NCBI GenBank assembly: GCA_947644305.1
Contig: CANRYS010000011.1
Location: 1 to 64,000, forward strand
From: an uncultured Roseburia sp.
GTDB taxonomy: Bacteria; Bacillota; Clostridia; Lachnospirales; Lachnospiraceae
Length of the DNA stretch: 64,000 nucleotides
Direction of reading: 5' to 3'
Part shown: positions 17,023 through 27,099 of the stretch, piece by piece
Layout of the letters: every line of letters starts with the position of its first letter
Position numbering within the stretch: position 1 is the stretch's first letter
Translations under genes and position numbers: made by a program
The notes under the pieces: model-generated
What the model was told of the DNA's origin: nothing
Database searches by the model: none
The model's input: only the letters and a program-made list of their open reading frames with translations

Positions 17023-18069
17023 TTATTTCTTCATCTCTGTCTTAAGCATCTCTGTCAACTGTGGAACGATCTTGTTCAGATCACCTACGATACCATAGTC
17101 AGCTACATCAAAGATCGGAGCATCCTCGTCTTTATTGATAGCAACGATGATATCTGCCTCTTCCATTCCTGCTGTATGCTGGATAGCTCCAGAAATACCG
17201 ATGGCAAAGTATACGTTCGGACGAACGGTCTTTCCGGTCTGTCCCACCTGACGGTCTACCGGAAGCCACTCATTTTCCACAACGGCACGGGAACAGCTTA
17301 CGGTTCCGCCGATCACCTCTGCCAGATCCTCCAAAAGTTTGAAGTTCTCTTTTGAACCAACACCACGTCCACCGGATACAAGGATCTTTGCATCCATAAT
17401 GTCTACGGTATCGTTCACTTCTTTCATCACGTTGAGAATCTCAACATATTTGTCGTTTGGAGTAAATCCCGGGTTGTAATTGATTACTTCTGCCTTGGCA
17501 CCTGCTTTTGGCTCGATCTTCTGCATAACACCTGGACGAACGGTAGCCATCTGAGGACGGTTATCTGGACATGCGATGGTAGCAATGGTATTTCCACCAA
17601 ATGCAGGACGAGTCATAAGAAGCTGGTTGTGTTTCTGCTCGTTCTCTTTTCCAGGAACTGCATTGATCGGAAAATCACCGATCTCAAGAACGGTACAGTC
17701 TGCGGTAAGACCAGTAGCCACACGAGCGGACACACGAGGACCGAGGTCACGGCCGATGGCTGTCGCACCTACCAGCATGATATCCGGTTTGTACTCGTTG
17801 ATCACAGAAGCAAGGGCATGAGTATATGGCTCTGTCCGGTAATCTTTCAGTTCCGGATCATCCACAACAATTACCTTGTCGGCGCCGTACTCAGCTAATG
17901 TATCTACAAGACCGGAAACACCGGAACCAACCAGAACGGCTGTTACATCGGTATTTAAGTCTTTGGCAAGCTCATTTGCTTTTCCAAGCAATTCCAGAGC
18001 GATTCCACTTATTTCATTGTCTACCTGCTGTGCATAGACAAATACACCTTTATATTCTTCTAAATTCAT
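17023..18069 (-). CDS. etfA: Electron transfer flavoprotein alpha subunit
   Basis: FAD-binding alpha subunit of the EtfAB flavoprotein that works with Bcd. The C-terminal FAD domain is clear: [43 protein letters not shown] and [13 protein letters not shown]. The N-terminal alpha/beta domain includes [17 protein letters not shown]. Length 348 residues. In butyrate producers the Bcd-EtfAB complex reduces crotonyl-CoA with NADH while reducing ferredoxin (flavin-based bifurcation). Last gene of the six-gene operon. Confidence 0.97.
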   Translation of the reverse strand: MNLEEYKGVFVYAQQVDNEISGIALELLGKANELAKDLNTDVTAVLVGSGVSGLVDTLAEYGADKVIVVDDPELKDYRTEPYTHALASVINEYKPDIMLVGATAIGRDLGPRVSARVATGLTADCTVLEIGDFPINAVPGKENEQKHNQLLMTRPAFGGNTIATIACPDNRPQMATVRPGVMQKIEPKAGAKAEVINYNPGFTPNDKYVEILNVMKEVNDTVDIMDAKILVSGGRGVGSKENFKLLEDLAEVIGGTVSCSRAVVENEWLPVDRQVGQTGKTVRPNVYFAIGISGAIQHTAGMEEADIIVAINKDEDAPIFDVADYGIVGDLNKIVPQLTEMLKTEMKK

Positions 18070-18087
18070 GATTGCCTCCTTGTTTAC

Positions 18088-18870
18088 TTAGATTACATGT
18101 TTCTCTTTTAATTTCTCAACAATATAACTTGCACCTTCTGCGCCGTCCAGAGCCACTTTTTCACCAGCACCCTTACGAACTTTGTCAGAAGCCTTTGCAA
18201 TCTTTGTCGGAGAACCTTTCAGACCCAAGTTAGAATCATCCACATCTTTTAAGTCTGCCCTTCCCCAAACCGTAATCTCTTTGTCATAGGCATCAAAGAT
18301 TCCGCCAGGAGTCATGTAACGTGGCTCATTCAATTCAGAAAGAGCAGTGATCAGACAAGGCATTTTTGCCTTCAGTTCATGACTTCTGTCATCATACTGA
18401 CGCTGTACGATCACATAGTCGCCATCGATCTTAATATCCTTAGCATAGGAAATAACAGGAATATCAAGATGCTCGGAGATCTGAGGTCCTACCTGTGCGG
18501 TATCACCATCGATCGCCTGACGTCCCGTGATGATCAGGTCATAGTCGATATTGCGAAGAGCACCTGCGATCGTTGTGGAGGTTGCCCATGTATCCGCACC
18601 ACCAAGCACACGGTCAGTTACAAGGATTCCCTTGTCAGCGCCCATTGCCATTGCTTCACGAAGAACTTCTTCTGCTTTGGGAAGTCCCATGGTAAGAACG
18701 GTAACCTCTGCACCGTTCTGCTCTTTGATGCGAAGTGCTGCTTCCAGACCAGCTTTATCATCCGGGTTCATAATTGTAAGCATTGCACCTCTGTCAAGTG
18801 TACCATCCGGATTGAATTTTACTCCGCCTGCTGTGTCAGGTACCTGTTTTATACAAACTACTATTTTCAC
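18088..18870 (-). CDS. etfB: Electron transfer flavoprotein beta subunit
   Basis: Partner of EtfA; in bifurcating Etf the beta subunit binds the second FAD and contacts NADH. MKIVVCIKQVPDT is the typical start, followed by NPDDKAGLEAALRI, ADTWATSTTIAGAL, and LIITGRQAIDGDTAQVGP, which is the AMP/FAD-site signature. 260 residues. Its 18-base distance to etfA and its position after bcd fit the operon. Confidence 0.97.
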   Translation of the reverse strand: MKIVVCIKQVPDTAGGVKFNPDGTLDRGAMLTIMNPDDKAGLEAALRIKEQNGAEVTVLTMGLPKAEEVLREAMAMGADKGILVTDRVLGGADTWATSTTIAGALRNIDYDLIITGRQAIDGDTAQVGPQISEHLDIPVISYAKDIKIDGDYVIVQRQYDDRSHELKAKMPCLITALSELNEPRYMTPGGIFDAYDKEITVWGRADLKDVDDSNLGLKGSPTKIAKASDKVRKGAGEKVALDGAEGASYIVEKLKEKHVI

Positions 18871-18883
18871 GATATGAACCTCC

Positions 18884-20038
18884 TTATTTCAATAAGTTTC
18901 CAGAGATAACCATACGCTGAACTTCTGATGTTCCTTCGTAAATCTCTGTAATCTTCGCATCACGCATCATACGCTCTACGTCGTACTCTCGGATGTAACC
19001 ATAACCACCATGTAACTGAACTGCTTTTGTTGTCACTTCCATGGCAACCTCTGCAGCATATAATTTAGCCATTGCAGCCTCTACACTGTAAACCTTCTGT
19101 GTCTCTTTTGCCTTTGCTGCTTTGTATACAAGATGTTTGGCAGCTTCTACCTTTGTCGCCATGTCAGCCAGTTGGAACTGTGTGTTCTGCTGTGCTGCGA
19201 TGGAACGGCCAAACTGTTTTCTTTCTTTTACATACGCTACTGTCGTCTCCAGCGCGCCCTCAGCGATACCAAGTGCCTGAGCAGCAATACCGATACGTCC
19301 GCCATCCAGTGTGTGCATGGCGATCGGGAATCCTCTTCCCTCTGGTCCAAGAAGATTTTCTTTCGGGATACGGCAGTCCTCAAAGATCAGTTCATATGTA
19401 GCTGAACCGCGGATACCCATTTTCTTTTCTTTTGTACCAAATGAGAAGCCAGGAGTTCCTTTTTCTACAATGAATGCTGAGAAATTCTTTTTCTTTCTGC
19501 CGCGTTTGTCCTCTGTCACGCTGGTGATAGCGATCACGATATAAACATCTGCCACTTTACCGTTGGTAATGAAACATTTGGAGCCATTGAGGATCCACTC
19601 GTCACCATCTAAAACCGCTTTTGTCTGACATCCCTGGGCGTCGGTTCCGGCACCTGGCTCAGTCAGTGCAAAAGCACCCAGTTTTTCACCTTTTGCCAGC
19701 GGTGTGAGATATTTCTGTTTCTGCTCTTCCGTACCATAAGTCATGATCGGATCACAGCAAAGGGATGTATGAGCAGATACGATTACACCTGTCGTACCAC
19801 ATACTTTAGAGAGCTCCTCCACACACATAACATAAGTCAGAGGATCGCAACCCTGTCCGCCGTACTCCTTTGGTATCGGAATTCCCATGAAACCATATTT
19901 CTGCATTTTTTCCACAGTCGCCATCGGGAATTTTTCTGTTTCGTCGGTTTCCTGAGCGAGCGGTTTCGCTTCATTTTCAGCAAATTCTTTAAACAAAGAT
20001 CTTGCCATTTCATGTTTCTGATCTAAAGTAAAATCCAT
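18884..20038 (-). CDS. bcd: Butyryl-CoA dehydrogenase (acyl-CoA dehydrogenase)
   Basis: FAD enzyme that reduces crotonyl-CoA to butyryl-CoA with EtfAB. The N-terminal helical domain is followed by [17 protein letters not shown] and [13 protein letters not shown] (flavin-binding beta domain), then the C-terminal helices with [44 protein letters not shown] and the catalytic Glu in [13 protein letters not shown]. 384 residues, normal. 13 bases precede etfB, 21 follow hbd. Confidence 0.97.
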   Translation of the reverse strand: MDFTLDQKHEMARSLFKEFAENEAKPLAQETDETEKFPMATVEKMQKYGFMGIPIPKEYGGQGCDPLTYVMCVEELSKVCGTTGVIVSAHTSLCCDPIMTYGTEEQKQKYLTPLAKGEKLGAFALTEPGAGTDAQGCQTKAVLDGDEWILNGSKCFITNGKVADVYIVIAITSVTEDKRGRKKKNFSAFIVEKGTPGFSFGTKEKKMGIRGSATYELIFEDCRIPKENLLGPEGRGFPIAMHTLDGGRIGIAAQALGIAEGALETTVAYVKERKQFGRSIAAQQNTQFQLADMATKVEAAKHLVYKAAKAKETQKVYSVEAAMAKLYAAEVAMEVTTKAVQLHGGYGYIREYDVERMMRDAKITEIYEGTSEVQRMVISGNLLK

Positions 20039-20059
20039 TGTTAATGAACTCCTTTCTAA

Positions 20060-20899
20060 TTATTTGCTGTAGTCAAAAAATCCCTTGCCAGTCTTGCATC
20101 CCAGTTTTCCAGCGCGAACCATTTTTCTGAGAAGTGGTGATGGTCTATATTTGGAATCACCTGTTTCTGCATAGATGACTTCCATAATGGCAAGGCAGAT
20201 ATCGAGACCAATGTAATCACCAAGATGAAGAGGTCCCATCGGATGATTACATCCAAGAATCATAGCAGTATCAATATCCTCAGCGCTGGCAACGCCTGCT
20301 TCAAGAACACAGATCGCTTCATTGATCATCGGAATCAGGATACGGTTTACGGCAAATCCAGCGGCCTCATTAACCTGTACTGGTGTTTTTCCGATCTGTT
20401 TTGCAATCTCAATGATCTTATCATTCATCTCATCTGGTGTGTTCTCACCACGGATAACTTCTACCAACTTCATTCTGTCAGCCGGGTTAAAGAAATGCAT
20501 TCCGATCATCGGACGGTCCAGACCAGCTCCCATCTCTGTGATAGAAAGAGAGGAAGTATTGGAAGCAAACATACAGTCAGCAGGAACGATATCCATCAAT
20601 TCTTTGAATGTTGCTTTTTTGATATCCATATTCTCCGGAGCAACTTCTACGATAAGATTACAGTCTGTACAGATATCTTTCAGACCGGTCTTGATCTTGC
20701 CAAGGATCTCTGTTGCTTTTTCCTGTGTGATCTTCTCTTTTTTTACAAGGAAATTCAGGTTTTTCTCAATCTTTGCTTTTCCGCCATCTGCAAATTCCTG
20801 CTTGATGTCGCAAAGACGAACTTCCATTCCATCTGTCATTGCAAATGCCTGAGCAATTCCGGAACCCATCGTTCCAGCACCAATAATACCTACTATCAT
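20060..20899 (-). CDS. hbd: 3-hydroxybutyryl-CoA dehydrogenase
   Basis: Reduces acetoacetyl-CoA to 3-hydroxybutyryl-CoA. The Rossmann motif GIIGAGTMGSGIAQAFA opens the chain, MIGMHFFNPADRMKLVEVI carries the catalytic His, and the C-terminal helical domain shows FAVNRILIPMINEAI and CNHPMGPLHLGDYIGLD. 279 residues, close to the usual 280. AGGAGG precedes the ATG. In the 79-base gap to crt lies a small hairpin with two ACCGGT units (about 20935-20951), probably an mRNA-stability element. Confidence 0.97.
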   Translation of the reverse strand: MIVGIIGAGTMGSGIAQAFAMTDGMEVRLCDIKQEFADGGKAKIEKNLNFLVKKEKITQEKATEILGKIKTGLKDICTDCNLIVEVAPENMDIKKATFKELMDIVPADCMFASNTSSLSITEMGAGLDRPMIGMHFFNPADRMKLVEVIRGENTPDEMNDKIIEIAKQIGKTPVQVNEAAGFAVNRILIPMINEAICVLEAGVASAEDIDTAMILGCNHPMGPLHLGDYIGLDICLAIMEVIYAETGDSKYRPSPLLRKMVRAGKLGCKTGKGFFDYSK

Positions 20900-20978
20900 G
20901 TTACCTTCCTCCTAAATATATATTTTTCTTTATTCCACCGGTTTGCACCGGTAATTTCAATCGACAGGCTGCCCTTTC

Positions 20979-21770
20979 TTATTTATTCTGAAAAGGAACT
21001 ACTTTTAATTTTTTCTCTTTATCCTTCTCTAAGAAATTGCCCATTCCAGCTCTCTGGTCTTCTGTCTCAAAACAATCGCCGAAGAGTTTCTCCTCAATCA
21101 CGATCGCCTGATCCATATCTACCTGCAGACCGTCGTTGATGGCTTTTTTACAGTTGCGGACAGCGATCGGAGCCTGCATAGCGATTCCGGCTGCCATCTT
21201 CTTCGCTGCCGGCATCAGTTCTTCCTGAGAATATACAGCATTGACAAGCCCAACACGATATGCCTCATCTGCCTTAATATTTCTAGCCGTATAGATCAAC
21301 TGTTTTGCCATGCCAACTGGGATCACACGTGCCAGTCTCTGGGTTCCACCAAATCCTGGTGTGATGCCAAGACCTACCTCCGGCTGTCCAAATACAGCAT
21401 TGTCAGAACAGATACGAATATCACAGCTCATGGAAATCTCACAGCCACCGCCGAGAGCAAAACCATTTACTGCTGCGATAACTGGGATCGGGAATGTCTC
21501 CAGCTTGCGGAATACATCATTTCCCTTTTTACCGAATGCCTCACCCTCTGCTTTGGTCAGTGTGCTCATCTCGCCGATATCAGCGCCTGCCACAAAAGAT
21601 TTGTCGCCTGCTCCGGTCAGGATCAGACAGCGGATTACATCCAGATCTACCGCATCCAGAGCTGCTTCCAGTTCATCCAGAACGGTGCTGTTCAATGCGT
21701 TCAATGCTTTGGGACGGTTGATGGTAATAATACCAACTTTGTCCTCTACGTCATAAGTAATGAATTCCAT
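20979..21770 (-). CDS. crt: Crotonase (3-hydroxybutyryl-CoA dehydratase)
   Basis: Enoyl-CoA hydratase family enzyme converting 3-hydroxybutyryl-CoA to crotonyl-CoA. The oxyanion-hole motif SFVAGADIGEM and the second Gly motif NGFALGGGCEISMSCDI are present, with the catalytic Glu region FGQPEVGLGITPGFGGTQRL. The ATG at 21770 has AAAGGAGAG upstream; a longer frame to 21791 has none. 263 residues, normal. Confidence 0.97.
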   Translation of the reverse strand: MEFITYDVEDKVGIITINRPKALNALNSTVLDELEAALDAVDLDVIRCLILTGAGDKSFVAGADIGEMSTLTKAEGEAFGKKGNDVFRKLETFPIPVIAAVNGFALGGGCEISMSCDIRICSDNAVFGQPEVGLGITPGFGGTQRLARVIPVGMAKQLIYTARNIKADEAYRVGLVNAVYSQEELMPAAKKMAAGIAMQAPIAVRNCKKAINDGLQVDMDQAIVIEEKLFGDCFETEDQRAGMGNFLEKDKEKKLKVVPFQNK

Positions 21771-21851
21771 ATCGGGAACTCTCCTTTCCATTCATTATGT
21801 TTGCATAAAGCGCCCAGCTCATGCCGCCGAGCCGCCATATAAACAGTCCAT

Positions 21852-21878
21852 ATGCCAGAGGCTGTTTCCCTCTGGCAT
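21852..21878. other. Intercistronic hairpin between thl and crt
   Basis: ATGCCAGAGG (21852-21861) and CCTCTGGCAT (21869-21878) make a perfect 10-bp stem with a 7-base loop. No T run follows in either direction, so it is more likely an mRNA processing or stabilising element that sets relative expression of thl and the downstream genes than a true terminator. Confidence 0.6.
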
Positions 21879-21897
21879 AGAACCAAAATGCTTTTTA

Positions 21898-23082
21898 TCA
21901 GTCGCGCTCAACGATGGTAGCACAACCCATTCCACCACCGATACAAAGGGTAGCAAGACCTTTCTTTGCATCGCGTTTCTGCATTTCATGAAGAAGTGTT
22001 ACAAGAATACGGCATCCAGATGCTCCTACCGGATGTCCAAGAGCGATAGCACCACCATTGACATTCAGCTTCTCAAGATCAAAGCCCAGATCTCTTCCCA
22101 CTGCGATAGACTGTGCTGCAAATGCCTCATTTGCCTCGATCAGATCCATGTCTGCCACGCTGAGTCCGGTCTTGTTCATAACCTTCTGTGTCGCAGCAAC
22201 TGGTCCGATACCCATGATCTTCGGATCTACACCAGCCAGGGCGCCGGCAACAAAGGTAGCCATTGGTTTCACACCAAGCTCTTTTGCCTTCTCTTCGCTC
22301 ATAACTACAACAGCTGCCGCACCATCATTGATTCCAGAAGCGTTACCAGCGGTAACAAAACCATCTTTGTTGATCGGACGAAGTTTGGAAAGGCCTTCCA
22401 TGGAAGTGCCAGGACGTGGTCCCTCATCTTTGTCAAATACAACCGTCTGTTTTCTCTGTTTTACTTCTACTGGAACGATCTCATCATCAAATTTTCCTGC
22501 TTCCTGAGCTGCAACTGCCTTATTCTGGCTGTTTACTGCAAACTCATCCAGCTCTTCACGGGTCAGTTTCCATCTGTCGTCTGCACAGATATTGTCTGCT
22601 GTCTGGATCATATGGTAGTCATTGAATGCATCCCAGAGAGCGTCATTTACCATCGTATCCACGATGGTATTGTTGTTCATTCTGTAACCGAAACGTGCCT
22701 GTTTCAGAGCATAAGGAGCCATGGACATGTTCTCCATACCACCTGCCACAACGATATCTGCATCCCCTGTCTGGATCATCTGAGCAGCCATATTGACACA
22801 GTTCAGACCGGAACCACACACAACATTCACCGTTACAGCGGGTGTCTCAATCGGAAGACCTGCATTGATAGAAGCCTGACGTGCTACGTTCTGACCTAAA
22901 CCAGCCTGGATAACACAGCCCATGTATACATGGTCAACCTGTTCCTTTGGAACACCAGCTCTCTTAAGAGCCTCTTCAATCACGATAGAACCCAGCTTCT
23001 GTGCCGGAGTCGTACTGAGTGTACCCCCCATTGTTCCGATCGCAGTACGGCAAGCGCCTGCTAAAACTACTTTCTTAGACAT
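21898..23082 (-). CDS. thlA: Acetyl-CoA acetyltransferase (thiolase)
   Basis: Condenses two acetyl-CoA to acetoacetyl-CoA, the first step to butyrate. Catalytic Cys lies in [15 protein letters not shown], the His in [13 protein letters not shown], and the second Cys in [24 protein letters not shown] is the conserved Asn motif. 394 residues, normal. First gene of the leftward operon thl-crt-hbd-bcd-etfB-etfA, behind AAGGAGG. Confidence 0.97.
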   Translation of the reverse strand: MSKKVVLAGACRTAIGTMGGTLSTTPAQKLGSIVIEEALKRAGVPKEQVDHVYMGCVIQAGLGQNVARQASINAGLPIETPAVTVNVVCGSGLNCVNMAAQMIQTGDADIVVAGGMENMSMAPYALKQARFGYRMNNNTIVDTMVNDALWDAFNDYHMIQTADNICADDRWKLTREELDEFAVNSQNKAVAAQEAGKFDDEIVPVEVKQRKQTVVFDKDEGPRPGTSMEGLSKLRPINKDGFVTAGNASGINDGAAAVVVMSEEKAKELGVKPMATFVAGALAGVDPKIMGIGPVAATQKVMNKTGLSVADMDLIEANEAFAAQSIAVGRDLGFDLEKLNVNGGAIALGHPVGASGCRILVTLLHEMQKRDAKKGLATLCIGGGMGCATIVERD

Positions 23083-23124
23083 GATAAATATATCCTCCTT
23101 AATAAAATGATTATTTTATATGTG

Positions 23125-23147
23125 CCGGAAATATTTCCGGTATTATA
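23125..23147 (-). promoter_or_regulatory. Butyrate-operon -10 and palindrome at the transcription start
   Basis: On the minus strand TATAAT (23147-23142) is directly followed by a perfect 16-bp palindrome, CCGGAAATATTTCCGG (23125-23140), which would cover the transcription start. No good -35 is present 16-18 bases upstream (only GTCATG-like), so the promoter may need an activator or the palindrome may be an operator. It does not match the Rex consensus TTGTTAAN4TTAACAA. Confidence 0.55.
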
Positions 23148-23212
23148 CTGTGAGCTTTATCAAGCATGACTGCCCTTATCACTTTCTGTAACTAACACAT
23201 GCGAGATATCTG

Positions 23213-23692
23213 TCATCTGGCGTATTTTTTTCTCAACATCTTTTCTACAGCAGCCGGCACCATTTGGGACACATCGGAACCATAGGAAGCCACCTCTCTC
23301 ACAATCGTAGAACTCAGAAAAGCATATTCAAGGCTCGTCGTAAAAAACATCGTATCGATATCTGGATCCAGACTATGGTTGGTCTGCGCAATCTGCATCT
23401 CCGACTCAAAGTCTGAAACAGCACGGAGTCCACGGATCATAACCTTTGCATCCACACTCCTGGCAAAATCCACCGTAAGCCCGTCAAAGGTCTGTATTTT
23501 CACATTGGGAAATTCTTCTGTCGTATCCTCAAGCATACGAACCCTTTCCTCCAAAGTAAAGAGGGGATTTTTGCTGTTGTTTTTTAAAATGGCTACTATG
23601 ACCTCGTCTACCACCTTCGAAGCTCTCTTGATAATATCAAGATGCCCATAGGTAACAGGATCAAAGCTGCCAGGATATACTGCTTTTATCAT
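23213..23692 (-). CDS. coaD: Phosphopantetheine adenylyltransferase
   Basis: Fourth step of coenzyme A synthesis: ATP plus 4-phosphopantetheine to dephospho-CoA. The nucleotidyltransferase motif YPGSFDPVTYGHLDI carries the HxGH-type site (TYGHLD), and the second motif is FLSSTIVREVASYG (ISSTxxR type). 159 residues, normal. AAAGGGAG precedes the ATG. It sits upstream of the CoA-dependent butyrate operon, with its own promoter and no clear terminator between, so read-through is possible. Confidence 0.97.
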   Translation of the reverse strand: MIKAVYPGSFDPVTYGHLDIIKRASKVVDEVIVAILKNNSKNPLFTLEERVRMLEDTTEEFPNVKIQTFDGLTVDFARSVDAKVMIRGLRAVSDFESEMQIAQTNHSLDPDIDTMFFTTSLEYAFLSSTIVREVASYGSDVSQMVPAAVEKMLRKKYAR

Positions 23693-23772
23693 AAGAATCT
23701 CCCTTTTCAGGCTTATACCGAATTACTTTGTTAATTTTTTCACAATGCGTTGTCCCACCACTCACATTACCT

Positions 23773-23801
23773 ATCATAACATTCCTGTTTGAAGTTGTCA
23801 A
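23773..23801 (-). promoter_or_regulatory. Promoter of coaD
   Basis: TTGACA (23801-23796), 17 bases, TATGAT (23778-23773), about 80 bases before the coaD ATG. Perfect -35, 5 of 6 at -10. Nothing else was seen in 23693-23872. Confidence 0.7.
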
Positions 23802-23872
23802 ACAATTATCAATCTAAAATTCATATATTTTTTAACCTCATAATAAGTTAGCCTTAACGTAAACAATTAAAG

Positions 23873-26809
23873 TCATTTTACCGTAACCTGAACCTTCTTA
23901 TAGACCCCGCTCTGGGCATAGGCAAAGATCGTACATTTTCCCTTTTTCTTCGCCTTTATGACACCCTTTTTGGAGACGGTGGCTGTCTGGGGACGGCTGG
24001 ATTCAAAGCTGACCTCCCGGTGATGCCGCAGCGGTTTGGACTGTTTGATCTCTTTTGCCTTGATGCGCCATGTCTTACCTGTCTTTAAGGTAACTTTATT
24101 CTTATTCAGCTTTACAGACTTGGCGTTTCCGTTCTTCCCTCCTCCCGTGATGACGTGGATCGTCTTGGAGACGGCGATGGTCACCTTCTTCCCGTCGATG
24201 ATCTTATAGGCACGGACCATATACTTATAATAAGTTCCCTTTTTGCATTTGCGGTCAATATAAGACTTTTTATTTCCATTCTTTATGTTCTTCTTCAGCT
24301 TATATTCATAGATCCACTTTTTGGTGTTGCAGCGGTTTCCGTATACCTCATAGCCGTCTGCCCCCTTTACCCGGTTCCAGGTCAGTTTGATGTTTTTTTC
24401 CGTGATCTGGGACGCCTTCGCCTGGATCCTCGCAAAATATGACCCCTTTATGTCCTCATCGGTCTTTTGGGACTGTATGGTTTGTTCCGTCACCAGGATC
24501 GTATCCATGGGGACGTCCAGCTCTTTCGCTGCCGTCTGGATCTTCATTGCCGTATCCGGGGAGACGCCCAGTCCGTCCGTGATGGTAGAAAGGTCTTTGT
24601 TCGGAAAGGGCGCCTGGGAAGACTCCGGTGTTGGTGCGGGGGTCGGGGTCGGCTCTGGGACAATGGAAGGCGCTGGTGTCTCGGTAGAGACTGGCGTCGC
24701 CGATGGGGATGGTGCTTCCGTCAGAACTGGTGTCTCCGTCGGTCTTGGCGGCTCCGGAGTACCTGTCGGGGTGGGAGTTACAACAGGTGTGGGCGTTGGT
24801 TCCGGAGTGGGCTGCAGTTTTTCCGTAAAGGTTACGAGGATCGTATGGCTGCTCTGAACACTGGGAATCCTATAGGTATTTCCCTCTGCCAGTTTTTCTT
24901 CTCCGTCGATGGTAAATGTATAGGAGCCGGACTCTTCTGCCGGCTGGAAGGTAAGCAGGACGTCTTCGCCACTGTCCACCGTCATCTCTATGGAAGCATT
25001 CCCGTCGGTGGTTACTGTAGTTTCTGATGTTTTCAGGGTAACTGCCCCGGTTCCAATTATTTTTACTTTGAGGTCATGTGTAATCAAAGTTCCTTCTGCG
25101 GTGATCACAATATTTCCGTCGATGGAGCCTTTGTAAATCAAAAGATTTCCCGTATCTGGATCGTATGAATAGTCTGTTCCGGGAACGGCTTCCCGGTCTC
25201 CCACCGTTATGTGAATGGTATCCGGCGGCTGATATTGCTTTCCCTCATCCTCCATTCCACTCAATGTGGCAGTATAATCCCCTTCTGTATTTTTCCACAC
25301 CAAACCATCATTACTGCTGTTAAGATGGCACAGACGGTTTTCCACCTGATATGCCCGTCCAATTTTCCAGTCATACCAAAGGTTATCTTCGGTATCTCCA
25401 TCTTCCACAGCCAGATATACCTTTGCCACCTCATCTAAAGTCGGCGTTGTCTTATCAGATAACAACGTATGATCTGCCGAATAAAAGAAAAGAGCACGCT
25501 CCGAATCAATGGGATAAAATGGTGAGCTTTGTCCCAATGTCACTGGAGTTATATTACCGTCAGCTCCCTCCCCTTCTTTCAATATAATATTTAAAACCTG
25601 GATCGGACAATTTCCAAATATCACTTTAAAATATATATCTACCCCCGTATTTCCCTCTGCATTATCTAAAACAATTCCATTGGGAAGAGTTACCTCTTTG
25701 AGGTTCCCACATCCCAAAAATGCACCAGACTTCAGCTTATCCACACCAGAGGGAATGGTTATTTTTTCAAGCGATGAGCAGCCTCTGAACGCAAATACTT
25801 CAATTGTTTCGACACTGTCTGGAAGTATTATGTCTTTTAGATTTGTGCAGGTCATAAATGCCTCGTCCATAATTTTCACCACTCTTCCAGAAATTGTTAC
25901 TTTTTCAAGATTGCGGCAGAACTTAAAAGTTTGAGAAGATATATTTGTTATACCTTCTGGCAGATTGATTTCCTTTAAACTCTTACAATTATAAAATGCC
26001 CCAGGGCCAATTTGTGTCAGACCATCCGGGAGAAGGATCCCCTCCAGACTATGGCATTCATAAAATACATTATCCCAAATCTTTGTTACATCATCTGGGA
26101 TTGTTACCTTTTGTAGATTCTGGCAGCCATTGAAAATATTCATTGGAAGTTCCGTTATGCCTTGAGGAAGAATCGCCTCACTCAAGCTGGTACAGTCCTT
26201 AAAAGCGCTTTCTCCGATACTAGTTATCTGATTAGGAAGAGACACTTCCTGAAGACTGGTGCAGCCTTCAAATGCACTTTTCCCGATGCTAATCATCTGA
26301 TCAGGGAGAGACACTTTTTTTAGACTGGTACAACCCTTAAAAGCAAACATTCCGATATTTTCGATCTCATTTGGAAGCTTCACTGTTTCCAGACTTTTAG
26401 GGAAATTGCATATTATCGGAAGTCCACCATCACTTATAACCTCTTCCTCCGCCAAAAAGCTAGTAAGGTTGGAAAAACCAGTGGAAACAGTACTTGAATC
26501 ATTCCCGCTGTTATCAAAAATATGATTCCAATCGCTTTTTGTTATTGTACCGCTAAGAGCCTTTAGGCATGTTATATCAGGATATTTTAAGTTCTTTGAT
26601 AACAATGCTGACTGCAGACTGTCTCCTGTTACTTCCATTTGAATTTCCCCACCATCTTCCGTCATTACAGTGACCTGCCAAGTGGTAAGGCTCTTCTCCT
26701 GTGCTCTCGATGTTATGGTCATGCCAGACATTAATGTAATAGTTAATGTCACAATAACGATAACCGCAATCCATCTCCTGACATCCCTTAACTTCAACTC
26801 CGTCTCCAT
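23873..26809 (-). CDS. BspA-type leucine-rich-repeat surface protein
   Basis: A 978-residue exported protein, probably cell-surface. A hydrophobic N-terminal segment (about 13-33, WIAVIVIVTLTITLMSGM) serves as signal or anchor. About residues 110-400 hold a dozen LRR_5/BspA repeats of roughly 23 residues (LPxxIxxIGxxAFxxCxxLxxV). A beta-rich region follows, then a Pro/Thr-rich spacer of about 80 residues, a fibronectin-III-like domain (ITLTWNRVKGADGYEVYGN-like) and a C-terminal Big_2-type Ig domain (KSVKLNKNKVTLKTGKTW to the end). No LPxTG motif. Such proteins usually mediate adhesion. The ATG at 26809 has GGAGGG upstream. Confidence 0.88.
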   Translation of the reverse strand: METELKLRDVRRWIAVIVIVTLTITLMSGMTITSRAQEKSLTTWQVTVMTEDGGEIQMEVTGDSLQSALLSKNLKYPDITCLKALSGTITKSDWNHIFDNSGNDSSTVSTGFSNLTSFLAEEEVISDGGLPIICNFPKSLETVKLPNEIENIGMFAFKGCTSLKKVSLPDQMISIGKSAFEGCTSLQEVSLPNQITSIGESAFKDCTSLSEAILPQGITELPMNIFNGCQNLQKVTIPDDVTKIWDNVFYECHSLEGILLPDGLTQIGPGAFYNCKSLKEINLPEGITNISSQTFKFCRNLEKVTISGRVVKIMDEAFMTCTNLKDIILPDSVETIEVFAFRGCSSLEKITIPSGVDKLKSGAFLGCGNLKEVTLPNGIVLDNAEGNTGVDIYFKVIFGNCPIQVLNIILKEGEGADGNITPVTLGQSSPFYPIDSERALFFYSADHTLLSDKTTPTLDEVAKVYLAVEDGDTEDNLWYDWKIGRAYQVENRLCHLNSSNDGLVWKNTEGDYTATLSGMEDEGKQYQPPDTIHITVGDREAVPGTDYSYDPDTGNLLIYKGSIDGNIVITAEGTLITHDLKVKIIGTGAVTLKTSETTVTTDGNASIEMTVDSGEDVLLTFQPAEESGSYTFTIDGEEKLAEGNTYRIPSVQSSHTILVTFTEKLQPTPEPTPTPVVTPTPTGTPEPPRPTETPVLTEAPSPSATPVSTETPAPSIVPEPTPTPAPTPESSQAPFPNKDLSTITDGLGVSPDTAMKIQTAAKELDVPMDTILVTEQTIQSQKTDEDIKGSYFARIQAKASQITEKNIKLTWNRVKGADGYEVYGNRCNTKKWIYEYKLKKNIKNGNKKSYIDRKCKKGTYYKYMVRAYKIIDGKKVTIAVSKTIHVITGGGKNGNAKSVKLNKNKVTLKTGKTWRIKAKEIKQSKPLRHHREVSFESSRPQTATVSKKGVIKAKKKGKCTIFAYAQSGVYKKVQVTVK

Positions 26810-26865
26810 TTCTTTTCCCTCCACTGCAAATTCTATTAGTATCTTCTGACCAGTGTGCCAAAACA

Positions 26866-26945
26866 TTAGCGTACAGATATTTTGATTTTCTTATAGCCCC
26901 CGCTCTGGCCATAGGCAAAGATCGTATATTCTCCATATTGTCTTC
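26866..26945 (-). pseudogene. 3-prime relic of a second Big_2-domain gene
   Basis: Reading leftwards, the DNA codes for YGEYTIFAYGQSGGYKKIKI and ends SVR plus TAA. This is closely similar to the last residues of the BspA-type gene just downstream (CTIFAYAQSGVYKKVQVTVK). Only the last 25 or so codons remain, with no start. It is probably what is left of a tandem paralogue after deletion. Confidence 0.7.
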
Positions 26946-27011
26946 TATTATATAATAATCTCATAATTTGTACAAGACTATGATACTCCATGGGACACAG
27001 GTAAATTTCAC

Positions 27012-27040
27012 TTGACCGTGGATTTTATGAATGATAGAAT
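27012..27040 (+). promoter_or_regulatory. Promoter of but
   Basis: TTGACC (27012-27017), 17 bases, TAGAAT (27035-27040), 60 bases before the but ATG. Each box matches 5 of 6 consensus bases. So but is transcribed apart from the thl-etfA operon. Confidence 0.7.
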
Positions 27041-27099
27041 GTAAGTTAAATGAAATATGAAATGTAACTATTTATGAGTATAAGGAGGATATTGGAACG

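Noticed and set aside
20225-21139. 304-codon plus-strand frame across hbd and crt
   Set aside because: It is antisense to two clear enzyme genes and has no ribosome site; typical shadow frame in this base composition.
21760-22899. 379-codon plus-strand frame opposite thl
   Set aside because: Antisense to the thiolase with Cys/His-rich, non-protein-like composition.
23125-23140. Rex binding site at the butyrate operon
   Set aside because: The palindrome is CCGGAAATATTTCCGG, which does not resemble the TTGTTAAN4TTAACAA consensus.
23796-24857. Long open frames on the plus strand opposite the BspA-type gene
   Set aside because: They mirror the repetitive Pro/Thr spacer of the real gene, have no ribosome site and no family match.
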